A stretch of DNA of 20,803 bases from an uncultured Bacilli bacterium (GTDB lineage: Bacteria; Bacillota_I; Bacilli_A; RF39; UBA660). The stretch spans positions 1 to 20,803 of the forward strand of contig CAKOQD010000018.1 of assembly GCA_934101185.1 (NCBI GenBank). The letters run 5' to 3'. The notes under the pieces were generated by a model. The model searched no databases and had not been told where the DNA came from. It worked only from the letters and a program-made list of their open reading frames with translations. The position numbers and the translations under genes were made by a program. Of this stretch, positions 14,364 to 20,803 are shown in pieces (within the stretch, counting starts at the first letter, position 1; each line of letters opens with the position of its first letter).

Positions 14364-15674
14364 ATGGAAATAATTGGATTAGATAAAGAAAAAATAAAAG
14401 AAATATCTAAAATGAAAAATGAAAGTGAAGATGTTTTAGAATATAGATTAAAATGTTATGATATGTTTAAAAAAATAGATTTACCTAAGTTTGGACCAAA
14501 AATAGATATAGACTTCGATAAGATAAAATACTATAAAAATGATTCAGACCTAACTATAAAAGATGACTGGATAAATATAAATAAAAATATAAAAGATGAG
14601 TTTGATAAATTAAAAGTACCTGATTCAGAAAAATATTTAGATGGGATAGGAGTACAATATCAAAGCGAAGTAATATATCATAATATGATTAAAGAACTAA
14701 ACGATAAAAATGTAATATTTACTTCAATTGAAGATGCTTTTAAGAAATATCCTGATTTAGTTAATAAATATTTTTCTAAAATAGTATCACCAAGTGAAAA
14801 TAAGTTTACAGCTTTAAATGGTGCAGTCTTTTCTGGAGGAAGTTTTATATACATACCAAAAAATACTAAATTAGATAGACCACTTCAAAGTTACTTTAGA
14901 ATAAGTAGTAAAGACTTAGGACAATTTGAAAGGACTCTTATAATAGTGGATGATAACAGTGAACTTCACTATGTTGAAGGGTGTACTGCTAGAAATTATT
15001 CAACAAGTAATCTACATGCCGCAGTAGTAGAAATATATGTTGGTAAAAATAGTAAATGTCGTTACAGCACCATTCAAAACTGGGCTACTAATGTATACAA
15101 TTTAGTAACAAAAAGAGCTCTAGTTGAAGAATCAGGTACTATGGAATGGATAGATGGTAACATTGGATCACATAAAACAATGAAATATCCATGTTGTGTA
15201 TTAAAAGGAGACAATTCAACTGGTACATGCATTACTATTAGTGTTGCTAAAAATAATCAAGAACAAGATAGTGGTGCAAAAATGATTCATATTGGTAAAA
15301 ATACCAATAGTAATATTATTGCAAAAAGTATTGCAACATCAGGTGGCAGTGCTGACTATAGAGGAAAAGTTGAAATAAAGAAAAATGCCACTAATTCAAC
15401 ATCATTAGTAAAATGCGATACATTGATACTAGACAAAGAATCTAGTAGTGATACATATCCAAATAATGTTGTTAGTAATAAAACTAGTTTTATAGAACAT
15501 GAAGCAACAGTATCAAAAATTAGTGAAGAAAAACTATTCTATATGATGAGTAGAGGTCTTTCTAAAGAAAAAGCCATTGAACTTATTATATTAGGTTTCA
15601 CTGATAGATTTAAACAAGAACTTCCTATGGAATATGCTGTTGAACTTAATCAACTATTAAAACAAAATCTATAA
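14364..15674 (+). CDS. sufB: Fe-S cluster assembly protein SufB
   Basis: 436 residues (family usually about 465, the N-terminus is trimmed). Signatures: IEDAFKKYPDLVNKYF, FTALNGAVFSGGSFIYIPKN, VEGCTARNYSTSNLHAAVVEIY, the WATNVYNLVTKR segment and SRGLSKEKAIELIILGF near the end. C351 in VKCDTLIL is the expected scaffold Cys of the beta-helix core. SufB forms a scaffold with SufC and usually SufD to build Fe-S clusters. Unlike the usual sufCDSUB order, no other suf gene is near; only the unknown 13841-14356 gene precedes it. Confidence 0.95.
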   Translation: MEIIGLDKEKIKEISKMKNESEDVLEYRLKCYDMFKKIDLPKFGPKIDIDFDKIKYYKNDSDLTIKDDWININKNIKDEFDKLKVPDSEKYLDGIGVQYQSEVIYHNMIKELNDKNVIFTSIEDAFKKYPDLVNKYFSKIVSPSENKFTALNGAVFSGGSFIYIPKNTKLDRPLQSYFRISSKDLGQFERTLIIVDDNSELHYVEGCTARNYSTSNLHAAVVEIYVGKNSKCRYSTIQNWATNVYNLVTKRALVEESGTMEWIDGNIGSHKTMKYPCCVLKGDNSTGTCITISVAKNNQEQDSGAKMIHIGKNTNSNIIAKSIATSGGSADYRGKVEIKKNATNSTSLVKCDTLILDKESSSDTYPNNVVSNKTSFIEHEATVSKISEEKLFYMMSRGLSKEKAIELIILGFTDRFKQELPMEYAVELNQLLKQNL

Positions 15675-15721
15675 AATAAAATGTAAAAATAGTTGATGCT
15701 GTTATATTAAGTGAAAAAGAC

Positions 15722-15750
15722 TTGTATAAAAACATAAAAAGTAGTATATT
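15722..15750 (+). promoter_or_regulatory. Promoter of the putative antitoxin RNA
   Basis: TTGTAT (15722-15727)-17 bp-TATATT (15745-15750). Predicted start near 15757, about 5 nt before the shared AGCACGT motif. Confidence 0.6.
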
Positions 15751-15761
15751 ATATATAAAGA

Positions 15762-15785
15762 AGCACGTTCTTTGAACGCCGACTT
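15762..15785. repeat. Inverted repeat, left arm
   Basis: AGCACGT-t-CTTTG-aa-CGCCGACTTC. The same motif occurs in reverse complement at 15944-15967 as AGCACGT-at-CTTTG-gg-CGCCGACTTC (minus strand). Each arm begins at or within 5 nt of the predicted start of one of the two RNAs. Confidence 0.8.
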
Positions 15786-15803
15786 CTTGTTTTGACAAAA
15801 GTT

Positions 15804-15834
15804 GCGACGTTTCCCTATATCAGAGAGACGTCGC
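15804..15834. terminator. Shared bidirectional terminator hairpin
   Basis: GCGACGT (15804-15810)-17 nt-ACGTCGC (15828-15834), a perfect 7-bp GC-rich stem in AT-rich surroundings. It can end both converging transcripts; the plus-side U-rich tail (ATTTATTTT) is better than the minus side (AACTTTTG). Confidence 0.7.
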
Positions 15835-15846
15835 ATTTATTTTAAA

Positions 15847-15909
15847 TTACTTTAATAATAAATAAATAATTATAAGTAATGCTAAAATTAAGAAATCTTT
15901 TTTACTCAT
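15847..15909 (-). CDS. 20-residue hydrophobic peptide, candidate type I toxin
   Basis: ATG at 15909, stop TAA at 15849-15847. The peptide is MSKKDFLIL followed by ALLIIIYLLLK: a short charged head, about 15 hydrophobic residues able to span a membrane, and a terminal Lys. SD GAGGTGAT lies 5-7 nt upstream. It has its own near-consensus promoter and a 5'UTR of about 57 nt. In that leader, CTTCATT (15946-15940) can pair with AATGAGG (15925-15919, overlapping the SD), which would hide the SD. Short hydrophobic peptides with a convergent RNA, SD masking and a shared terminator define Fst/par-like type I toxins; this peptide is shorter than Fst and not a recognisable homologue. Confidence 0.6.
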   Translation of the reverse strand: MSKKDFLILALLIIIYLLLK

Positions 15910-15943
15910 AACTATCACCTCATTTCTTTTAAAAAGATAATGA

Positions 15944-15967
15944 AGTCGGCGCCCAAAGATACGTGCT
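15944..15967. repeat. Inverted repeat, right arm
   Basis: Mirror copy of 15762-15785, forming the first bases of the predicted peptide mRNA. The two arms match at 20 of 24 aligned positions, allowing a one-base offset inside each mismatch. Confidence 0.8.
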
Positions 15968-15973
15968 GATATC

Positions 15974-16002
15974 ACTATAAACTAAAGAAAAATACTTGTC
16001 AA
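15974..16002 (-). promoter_or_regulatory. Strong promoter of the peptide mRNA
   Basis: TTGACA (16002-15997)-17 bp-TATAGT (15979-15974), the best consensus promoter in this region. Predicted start near 15967, at the first base of the inverted repeat arm. Confidence 0.75.
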
Positions 16003-16048
16003 ACGACCAATTTTAAGTTTTGAAAGAGAAAATGATTACAAAAATAAG

Positions 16049-16070
16049 ATTTGCCTTAGGGCAATTTTTA
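16049..16070. terminator. Intrinsic hairpin between peptide locus and rplS
   Basis: TTGCC-ttag-GGCAA (16051-16064) followed by TTTTTATTTTT on plus and by AAATCTTATTTT on minus. It may insulate the strong peptide promoter from rplS-side transcription. Confidence 0.5.
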
Positions 16071-16233
16071 TTTTTGAATAAGAAAACTTGTATCAAAAGT
16101 CTTGTTTATATAAAAATACATAAAATTGAAAAAATTTTACTAGATTTGGAACAAATACTATCCATATCAGTTATCATCATAGTATAAATAGCATAATTCT
16201 TTTCATAAAGCATAAATTAATTATGTAAAACAC

Positions 16234-16262
16234 TAGACAACAATCATTTTTTATGGTAAAAT
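16234..16262 (+). promoter_or_regulatory. rplS promoter
   Basis: TAGACA (16234-16239)-17 bp-TAAAAT (16257-16262). Confidence 0.7.
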
Positions 16263-16268
16263 CATATA

Positions 16269-16327
16269 CGTTATCAAGCAATCCGCTGACTATAGGATCA
16301 TGATTGTATTAGAAAAGGAGTGTTAAT
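16269..16327 (+). promoter_or_regulatory. rplS 5' leader, candidate L19 autoregulatory RNA
   Basis: About 58 nt of leader with two competing stems: CAATC (16279-16283) with GATTG (16302-16306), and ATCC (16281-16284) with GGAT (16295-16298). Bacillota often have an L19 leader RNA in this position; the match here is by position and fold only. SD AAAAGGAG. Confidence 0.4.
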
Positions 16328-16672
16328 ATGAATTTAGTAGACAAAATGGCCGCTAAACAAATTAAAAGTGATATTCCTGAATTCAGAGTAGGAGATACAG
16401 TTCGTGTAGATGTAAAAATCATCGAAGGTAAAAAAGAACGTATCCAAGCTTATGAAGGAGTAGTCACTAGTCGTAAAGGTTCTGGACTAAGTGAAACTTT
16501 CACAGTTAGAAAGATTTCTTATGGTGTTGGAGTAAACAGAATTTTCCCTGTACATTCTCCAAAATTAGCAAATATTACTGTTGTAAGACGTGGTAAAGTA
16601 AGACGTGCTAAGTTAAACTTCCTAAGAGATTATGTAGGTCAATACAGAATTAAAGAAAGAGGAATAAAATAA
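16328..16672 (+). CDS. rplS: 50S ribosomal protein L19
   Basis: 114 residues, full length. Signatures: PEFRVGDTVRVDVKIIEGKKERIQAYEGVV, the FTVRKISYGVGVNRIFPVHSP segment and the basic end RRAKLNFLRDYVGQ. L19 lies at the subunit interface. trmD and rimM, usual upstream partners, are not in the window; the gene has its own promoter. Confidence 0.97.
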   Translation: MNLVDKMAAKQIKSDIPEFRVGDTVRVDVKIIEGKKERIQAYEGVVTSRKGSGLSETFTVRKISYGVGVNRIFPVHSPKLANITVVRRGKVRRAKLNFLRDYVGQYRIKERGIK

Positions 16673-16692
16673 GGCACTGACCTTATTTTTCT
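16663..16692 (+). terminator. rplS terminator
   Basis: AATAAGG-cactga-CCTTATT followed by TTTCTTT; spans the rplS stop. Confidence 0.8.
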
Positions 16693-16698
16693 TTATTT

Positions 16699-17205
16699 AT
16701 GAAAGATAAAACAAAAGAAATAATAATCTATGGTTCCATAATATTGGCAATAATTTTAATAAGAACCTTTATTATTACCCCAATAAGAGTAAATGGAACA
16801 AGTATGGATACAACCTTACAAGACAAAGAAATCATGATCCTAAATAAAATCAATTATAAGTTTAACAACATAGAAAGATTTGATATTGTAGTAATAAAAA
16901 AAGATGATTCCTATCTCATTAAAAGAGTCATTGGTCTTCCTGGAGAAACATTAAAATATGTAGACGATAAACTATATATTAATGATAAAGAACAAGAAGA
17001 ATACTTTAAAAACCAATCAACCGAGGATTTTAATATAACAGATTTAGGATACGATAAAATACCAGAAGATTGTTACTTTGCACTCGGAGACAATAGAGGC
17101 GACTCCCTTGACAGTAGAATCTTTGGTTGTTTTAAAAAAGAAGACATTTTAGGAAGTGCTAATTTAGTACTATTCCCACTTAATAGTTTTGGATACAAAA
17201 AATAG
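16699..17205 (+). CDS. lepB: Signal peptidase I
   Basis: 168 residues with one N-terminal membrane anchor (about 8-24). Catalytic dyad S35 (NGTSMDTTL) and K75 (YLIKRVIGLPGE) are in place, as are the ALGDNRGDSLDSRIFG box and a C-terminal LFPLNSFG. It removes signal peptides outside the membrane. Start at 16699 is the only reasonable one, but no SD precedes it: the upstream 15 nt are the T-rich tail of the rplS terminator. Confidence 0.95.
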   Translation: MKDKTKEIIIYGSIILAIILIRTFIITPIRVNGTSMDTTLQDKEIMILNKINYKFNNIERFDIVVIKKDDSYLIKRVIGLPGETLKYVDDKLYINDKEQEEYFKNQSTEDFNITDLGYDKIPEDCYFALGDNRGDSLDSRIFGCFKKEDILGSANLVLFPLNSFGYKK

Positions 17206-17228
17206 TATCCTTTTTATTTTAGATACTT
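17196..17228. terminator. Possible bidirectional terminator between lepB and 17214-17456
   Basis: AGTATC-ctttttatttta-GATACT overlaps both convergent gene ends (stops at 17205 and 17214). Loop is long, so moderate confidence. Confidence 0.5.
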
Positions 17229-17456
17229 ATCTTTTAAAAATAATACTTTTTCATAAACATCTTTACTTAACTTTTCCTTAGCAATCTTTAAATAAGGATT
17301 CGGATCATACATAATATCTTTCCAGTTATTCTTAATATAATAGTAAATAGTATCAACCTCTTCATTAGAAATAGTAACATTTTCTTTTATACAAAAATTT
17401 CTTATATGATCTTTTGTAAGTTTATTTACATAATTTTTAATAATACTTTCATACAT
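17214..17456 (-). CDS. DUF2624/YqfT-like small protein
   Basis: 80 residues, all helical, no membrane segment. The pattern IIKNYVNKLTKDHIRNFCIKE-(N)VTISNEEVDTIYYYIKNN followed by LSKDVYEKVLFL resembles DUF2624 (YqfT) of Bacilli, in which an N-terminal 'vN..l..lt.eeL..yak..gI.ls..qa' block is followed by a second helical pair. SD TAGGTGAT 5 nt before ATG 17456. Convergent with lepB, divergent from the PBP gene. Function of the family is unknown. Confidence 0.55.
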   Translation of the reverse strand: MYESIIKNYVNKLTKDHIRNFCIKENVTISNEEVDTIYYYIKNNWKDIMYDPNPYLKIAKEKLSKDVYEKVLFLKDKYLK

Positions 17457-17515
17457 ATTTTAATCACCTAGTAATTTATATGTAAGTTTTTAGAAAATTT
17501 AACCAAAATAATAAT

Positions 17516-19561
17516 ATGAGAAAATATAAGAATAATAAAAAATATAATATTAATAAAAGAATAACAATACTAGAAATATTAATTGTTTCTATATTTATTG
17601 TCATGCTTGGAAGAATATGTTATCTAAATATTATACGTGGTGACTATTATAAAATGTTACTTACTAATATGACTAATGTTTATGTATATGGTGATAGTAC
17701 ACCAAGAGGAAGAATATACGATAGAAACATGAAATTACTCGTAGACAATAAAGCAGTAAAAAGTATATATTATAAAAAAGAAAAAAATATAACTGTTAAT
17801 GAGGAAACAGAATTAGCATACTTTATGAGTAGTAAAATAAATCTTGATTACAACAATGTAACAGATAGAGTATTAAAAGAATTCTTTATACTTAAACATC
17901 CAGATATATCAAATAAAAAAATTAAAACAAGTGAACTTGAAGATTTAAAAAACAGAAAACTAACAGATGATGATATATATGAACTTAAAATTAAAAGAAT
18001 AACTAAAGATGATTTAAAACTATTTAACACTAGAGATAAAAAGTCAGCTTATTTGTATTATTTAATGAACAAAGGTTATTCATATGATGAAAAAATTATT
18101 AAAAAAGATGTTAGTGATAAAGAATATGCTTATATATCAGAAAACATAAGTACTTTAAAAGGCTTTAAAACAAAGTTAGAATGGGAAAGAAAATATTTAT
18201 ATGGTGATACTCTAAGAAATATATTTGGAAAAGTATCTGAATCAAATAAAATACCTGAAGAAGATTTAAAATATTACTTATCACTTGGATACTCCAGAGA
18301 TGATAGAGTAGGCTTAACAGGACTAGAAAAACAATATGAAAGCATTCTAAAGGGTACAAAAGATAAGTACAAAGTTATGGAAGATAACTCATTAAAACTA
18401 GTAGAAAAAGGATCTAGAGGTAGTGATATAGTATTATCTATTGATATAGATTTACAATTAGAATTAGAAAAAATGTTAGAGAAAGAAGTAATTAAAACAA
18501 AGAAAGAAGCTAATACTGATTTTTATACAGGTAGTTTTATTACAATGCAAAAACCCTCAACCGGAGAAATATATGCAATGCTTGGAGAACAAGTTTATTA
18601 TGATAAAAATAAATATAAGACATATAATTATGAAGAAGGAAATATGTTGATGACTATAACACCAGGATCAGTAGTAAAAGGTGCTAGTATGATTGTTGGG
18701 TATAATAATAAAGCAATAGATATTGGTACATCATTCTATGATAATTGTATTTATTTATATAATTTACCAGAAAAATGTTCATGGAAGACTCTTGGTTATG
18801 TAAATGACTTACAAGCATTACAATACTCGTCTAATGTATATCAATATCTTACTGCGATGAGAGTCGGAGGATTTACATATTATCCTCATAAAAAATTAAA
18901 AATTGATGAAGATGCATTTAATAAGTATCGAAGTATTTATTATCAATTTGGACTTGGAACAAAAACAGGAATAGATTATCCAAAAGAAGAGACTGGTTAT
19001 AAAGGAACAAGTAAAGCAGGAGACTTATTAATAAACTTTGCAATAGGACAATATGATACCTATACACCACTTCAGTTAAGTCAATATATAAGTACAGTTG
19101 CAAATGATGGAACAAGAATAAAACCAAGATTTCTAAAAAGTGTTCTAGATAAAGATCAAAAAGTTATATATGAAAACGAAACAGTAAAAATTAATAAAGT
19201 AGAAACAAAAGAAAAATATATAAAAAGAATACAAAAGGGATTTAGATTAGTAATGACAAATGGTACTGGTGCAGGATATATAAAATATGAATACGACCCA
19301 GCAGGTAAAACCGGTACTAGTGAAAGTATGATTGATGTAGATAATGATGGAGTAGTAGACAATGAAACAGTAAGCAATAACTTCATTACATATGCACCAT
19401 TTAATAAACCAATTGTATCAATAATGACTTCATCTCCCAATGTTCAAAATCCTAAAAGAGGAGAATATAAATCAGATATAAACTATCGATTAATGGAAAA
19501 AAGTAGCAATATTTTCTTTAAATATTATACTAAAAATGGAGAAAGAAGAAAAAATGTGTAA
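17516..19561 (+). CDS. Class B penicillin-binding protein (PBP2/MrdA-like transpeptidase)
   Basis: 681 residues. Short basic cytoplasmic head, one membrane helix (about 17-38), dimerisation domain with STPRGRIYDRN, then the transpeptidase with SVVK at 385-388 (in TPGSVVKGA), SSN at 438-440 and KTGT at 598-601. All three active-site motifs are present. It crosslinks peptidoglycan outside the membrane, with the elongation machinery (PBP2-type) most likely; a SpoVD-like sporulation role is an alternative. No PASTA domain. The Lys-rich insertion in the N-terminal module (about 105-190) makes it longer than E. coli PBP2. The start lacks a clear SD. Confidence 0.9.
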   Translation: MRKYKNNKKYNINKRITILEILIVSIFIVMLGRICYLNIIRGDYYKMLLTNMTNVYVYGDSTPRGRIYDRNMKLLVDNKAVKSIYYKKEKNITVNEETELAYFMSSKINLDYNNVTDRVLKEFFILKHPDISNKKIKTSELEDLKNRKLTDDDIYELKIKRITKDDLKLFNTRDKKSAYLYYLMNKGYSYDEKIIKKDVSDKEYAYISENISTLKGFKTKLEWERKYLYGDTLRNIFGKVSESNKIPEEDLKYYLSLGYSRDDRVGLTGLEKQYESILKGTKDKYKVMEDNSLKLVEKGSRGSDIVLSIDIDLQLELEKMLEKEVIKTKKEANTDFYTGSFITMQKPSTGEIYAMLGEQVYYDKNKYKTYNYEEGNMLMTITPGSVVKGASMIVGYNNKAIDIGTSFYDNCIYLYNLPEKCSWKTLGYVNDLQALQYSSNVYQYLTAMRVGGFTYYPHKKLKIDEDAFNKYRSIYYQFGLGTKTGIDYPKEETGYKGTSKAGDLLINFAIGQYDTYTPLQLSQYISTVANDGTRIKPRFLKSVLDKDQKVIYENETVKINKVETKEKYIKRIQKGFRLVMTNGTGAGYIKYEYDPAGKTGTSESMIDVDNDGVVDNETVSNNFITYAPFNKPIVSIMTSSPNVQNPKRGEYKSDINYRLMEKSSNIFFKYYTKNGERRKNV

Positions 19562-19568
19562 AAATGTT

Positions 19569-19596
19569 TTGCTTTTTCTGAAAAATTTGATATAAT
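19569..19596 (+). promoter_or_regulatory. rpmG promoter
   Basis: TTGCTT (19569-19574)-16 bp-TATAAT (19591-19596), about 26 nt before ATG 19622. Confidence 0.65.
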
Positions 19597-19621
19597 ATCT
19601 ATGGAAATGAGGAGGGATATT

Positions 19622-19786
19622 ATGGCAAAATTAGAAAATAGACAAGGAAAAACACTTACTTGTACTGTATGCAAAAGTCAAAACTATCGTACAGAAAAAA
19701 ATGTAAAAAACACAACAGCACGTTTAGAACTAAATAAATATTGTCCTAAATGTCAAAAACATACATTACATAAAGAAGAAAAATAA
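19622..19786 (+). CDS. rpmG: 50S ribosomal protein L33
   Basis: 54 residues from ATG 19622 (MAKLENRQGK). This start is preferred over ATG 19601 because GGAGGG is 7 nt upstream and the protein then has normal length. Zinc ligands C14, C17, C41 and C44 (CTVC...CPKC), the C+ form. Followed 17 nt later by efp. Confidence 0.95.
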   Translation: MAKLENRQGKTLTCTVCKSQNYRTEKNVKNTTARLELNKYCPKCQKHTLHKEEK

Positions 19787-19803
19787 TTAAGTAGGTGATT
19801 TAA

Positions 19804-20361
19804 ATGATAAATGTAAATGATTTTAAAACAGGAATGACTATTCAATTTGATGGAAATATCTATACAATATTAGAATTCCAACACGTTAAACCTGGTAAGG
19901 GAGCAGCTTTTGTAAGAACTAAGTTAAAAAACTTAAGAACTGGTTCAACAACTGAATATACTTTTAACTCTGCTACTAAAGTAGAATTAGCAAGAATTGA
20001 AAGAAAACCAATGCAATATTTATATTCAACTGGAGATGATTACACTTTCATGAATATGGAAGATTATTCGCAAATAGATATAAATAAATCTAATCTTGGC
20101 GATGATGTTAAATATTTAAAAGAAAACTTAGATGTAGATATTACATTCTTTGAAGGAGAAATGTTAGGATTATCCCTTCCAGATAAGATAGAAATGGAAG
20201 TAGTAACAACTGAACCTGGTGTAAAAGGAAATACTACTTCAAGTGCTATGAAAGATGCAACACTTGAAACTGGATATACTATTAAAGTACCATTATTCAT
20301 CAATGAAGGAGAAAAAATATTAATTTCTACTAAAGATGGAAAGTATGTTTCAAGGGCATAA
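19804..20361 (+). CDS. efp: Elongation factor P
   Basis: 185 residues, full length with three beta-barrel domains. The KOW-like N-domain has HVKPGKGAAFVRTKLKN; K32 is the lysine modified at the tip in Bacilli. The C-terminal domain contains LSLPDKIEMEV and PGVKGNTTS, and ends FINEGEKILISTKDGKYVSRA. EF-P relieves stalling at polyproline. SD TAGGTGAT. Probably co-transcribed with rpmG. Confidence 0.97.
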   Translation: MINVNDFKTGMTIQFDGNIYTILEFQHVKPGKGAAFVRTKLKNLRTGSTTEYTFNSATKVELARIERKPMQYLYSTGDDYTFMNMEDYSQIDINKSNLGDDVKYLKENLDVDITFFEGEMLGLSLPDKIEMEVVTTEPGVKGNTTSSAMKDATLETGYTIKVPLFINEGEKILISTKDGKYVSRA

Positions 20362-20420
20362 TTGAAAAATACAACAAATATATTGCTATATTTATAAAAA
20401 TATAATACAATATATTTAGT

Positions 20421-20495
20421 GCAGATGTGGTTCAATGGTTAGAACATGGCCTTGCCAAGGCTAGGATGCGGGTTCGATTCCCGTCATTTGCTCCA
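20421..20495 (+). tRNA. tRNA-Gly(GCC), CCA encoded
   Basis: Acceptor GCAGATG pairs with CATTTGC (one G-T), anticodon loop TTGCCAA (anticodon GCC) with stem TGGCC/GGCTA, T-arm GGGTTCGATTCCC, discriminator T followed by encoded CCA. A TATAAT (20400-20405) lies just upstream. Confidence 0.93.
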
Positions 20496-20505
20496 TTGAC
20501 GTTTC

Positions 20506-20524
20506 TGTTCGAACTTTTCGAACA
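20506..20524. repeat. Perfect 8-bp palindrome after tRNA-Gly
   Basis: TGTTCGAA-ctt-TTCGAACA. Possibly a processing stem, operator or recombination site; no U-run, so not the main terminator. Confidence 0.6.
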
Positions 20525-20536
20525 TTTACGATAGAT

Positions 20537-20563
20537 ATCATCTCATATTGAGATGATTTTTTT
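20537..20563 (+). terminator. Terminator after tRNA-Gly
   Basis: ATCATCTCA-tat-TGAGATGAT (perfect 9 bp) followed by TTTTTT. Confidence 0.88.
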
Positions 20564-20576
20564 GTTTGTTAAAAAG

Positions 20577-20598
20577 CCATCCTTAAAAGAAAGGATGG
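20577..20598 (+). promoter_or_regulatory. Hairpin overlapping the SD of the last gene
   Basis: CCATCCTT-aaaaga-AAGGATGG, perfect 8 bp. The right arm is the only SD-like sequence for the GTG at 20607, so the stem would block translation unless opened. Confidence 0.45.
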
Positions 20599-20606
20599 TG
20601 TTTGTA

Positions 20607-20803
20607 GTGATTAAGATTATTACACAAGAGTTAGAAATAGAAAGTAATCTTAAACAACGATTAGAATTTATATGTGAGTTTTATCATATCAAACCTACTA
20701 TTATAAATGGTAGTATTATATTGATATTAAAACTCCTACTTTATTTGGTAATTTAGTAGGTCAATTAAGATTTAGTAATTATCTACCTGAAGAAGAAGTT
20801 GGA
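20607..20803 (+). pseudogene. Unknown gene start, apparently frameshifted, continuing past the window
   Basis: From GTG 20607 the frame reads VIKIITQELEIESNLKQRLE and continues to about residue 40, then a hydrophobic nonsense tail and TAG at about 20754. Adding one A to the AAAA run near 20729 gives a continuous frame into LKTPTLFGNLVGQLRFSNYL to the window edge. I do not recognise the product. It lies just after tRNA-Gly, a common integration site. Confidence 0.4.

Larger units (their letters stand above)
15757..15845 (+). ncRNA. Putative antitoxin RNA, convergent to the small ORF
   Basis: Predicted transcript of about 85-90 nt. It starts with a hairpin GAAG-cac-GTTC-ttt-GAAC-gccga-CTTC (about 15760-15786), then TTGTTTTGACAAAAG, then the terminator GCGACGT...ACGTCGC and ATTTATTTT. 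No ORF of note. It runs toward the minus-strand peptide mRNA and shares its 3' hairpin, so the RNAs are complementary across that hairpin. Role as a type I antitoxin is inference from architecture. Confidence 0.55.
15675..16327. other. 653-bp intergenic region with convergent RNA locus and rplS leader
   Basis: No conventional gene. Left to right it holds a plus-strand promoter and small RNA (15722-15845), a 63-bp minus-strand hydrophobic ORF (15847-15909), its own promoter (15974-16002), an intrinsic hairpin (16051-16069) and the rplS promoter and leader (16234-16327). Confidence 0.75.

Noticed and set aside
20064..20435. Minus-strand ORF overlapping efp
   Set aside because: Shadow of the efp coding sequence, with no SD and running into the tRNA promoter.

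Overview
The window is a low-GC, AT-rich chromosomal segment of a Gram-positive, spore-forming bacterium of the Bacillota (Firmicutes). The evidence is: the conserved block rpsU-yqeY-yqfC-yqfD-ybeY-dgkA-cdd-era-yqzL-recO, which includes two sporulation-type genes (yqfC, yqfD); TGA used as an ordinary stop (cdd, yqfC); Bacillus-like SD and sigma-A promoters; and a BclA-like collagen protein. A gut Bacilli/Erysipelotrichales/RF39-type lineage is plausible, but genus and species cannot be read from the window.

Layout. 1-728 (-): 5' part of a collagen-like surface or exosporium protein with near-identical 162-bp repeats. 874-1589 (+): a DUF3800-type gene broken by a one-base frameshift. 1590-4080: an accessory block on the minus strand, with an operon of an aminoacyl-tRNA-synthetase-like protein and two ASCH/PUA-fold proteins. 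This operon is flanked by a perfect 44-bp direct repeat containing a terminator and by two putative ~100-nt RNA genes with matching TTGACT-17-TATTAT promoters. 4140-9850 (+): the conserved housekeeping/sporulation operon, with a VanZ-like gene where phoH is usually found. 9850-12170: a lipoprotein, L32, a single-TM protein and a degenerate NodB-fold protein. 12171-13823: a gene-poor stretch, then a thioredoxin-like protein without its CxxC and a metal/arsenical-type permease. 13841-15674: an unknown protein and SufB. 15720-16010: a compact locus with the architecture of a type I toxin-antitoxin. 16230-17205: rplS and lepB. 17214-17456 (-): a DUF2624-like protein. 17516-20361: a class B penicillin-binding protein, rpmG and efp. 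20421-20495: tRNA-Gly(GCC). The right edge holds the start of another, apparently frameshifted, gene.

Working together, most genes serve translation (S21, L19, L32, L33, EF-P, Era, YbeY, tRNA-Gly), the cell envelope (DgkA, LepB, PBP, VanZ), sporulation (YqfC/D) and repair (RecO). The most interesting unassigned element is the convergent RNA pair at 15745-15979. It has two 17-bp-spaced promoters firing toward a shared hairpin, a 20-residue hydrophobic peptide, an SD that can be masked by its own 5'UTR, and closely related 5' ends on both RNAs. Second is the synthetase-like/ASCH/small-RNA cassette.
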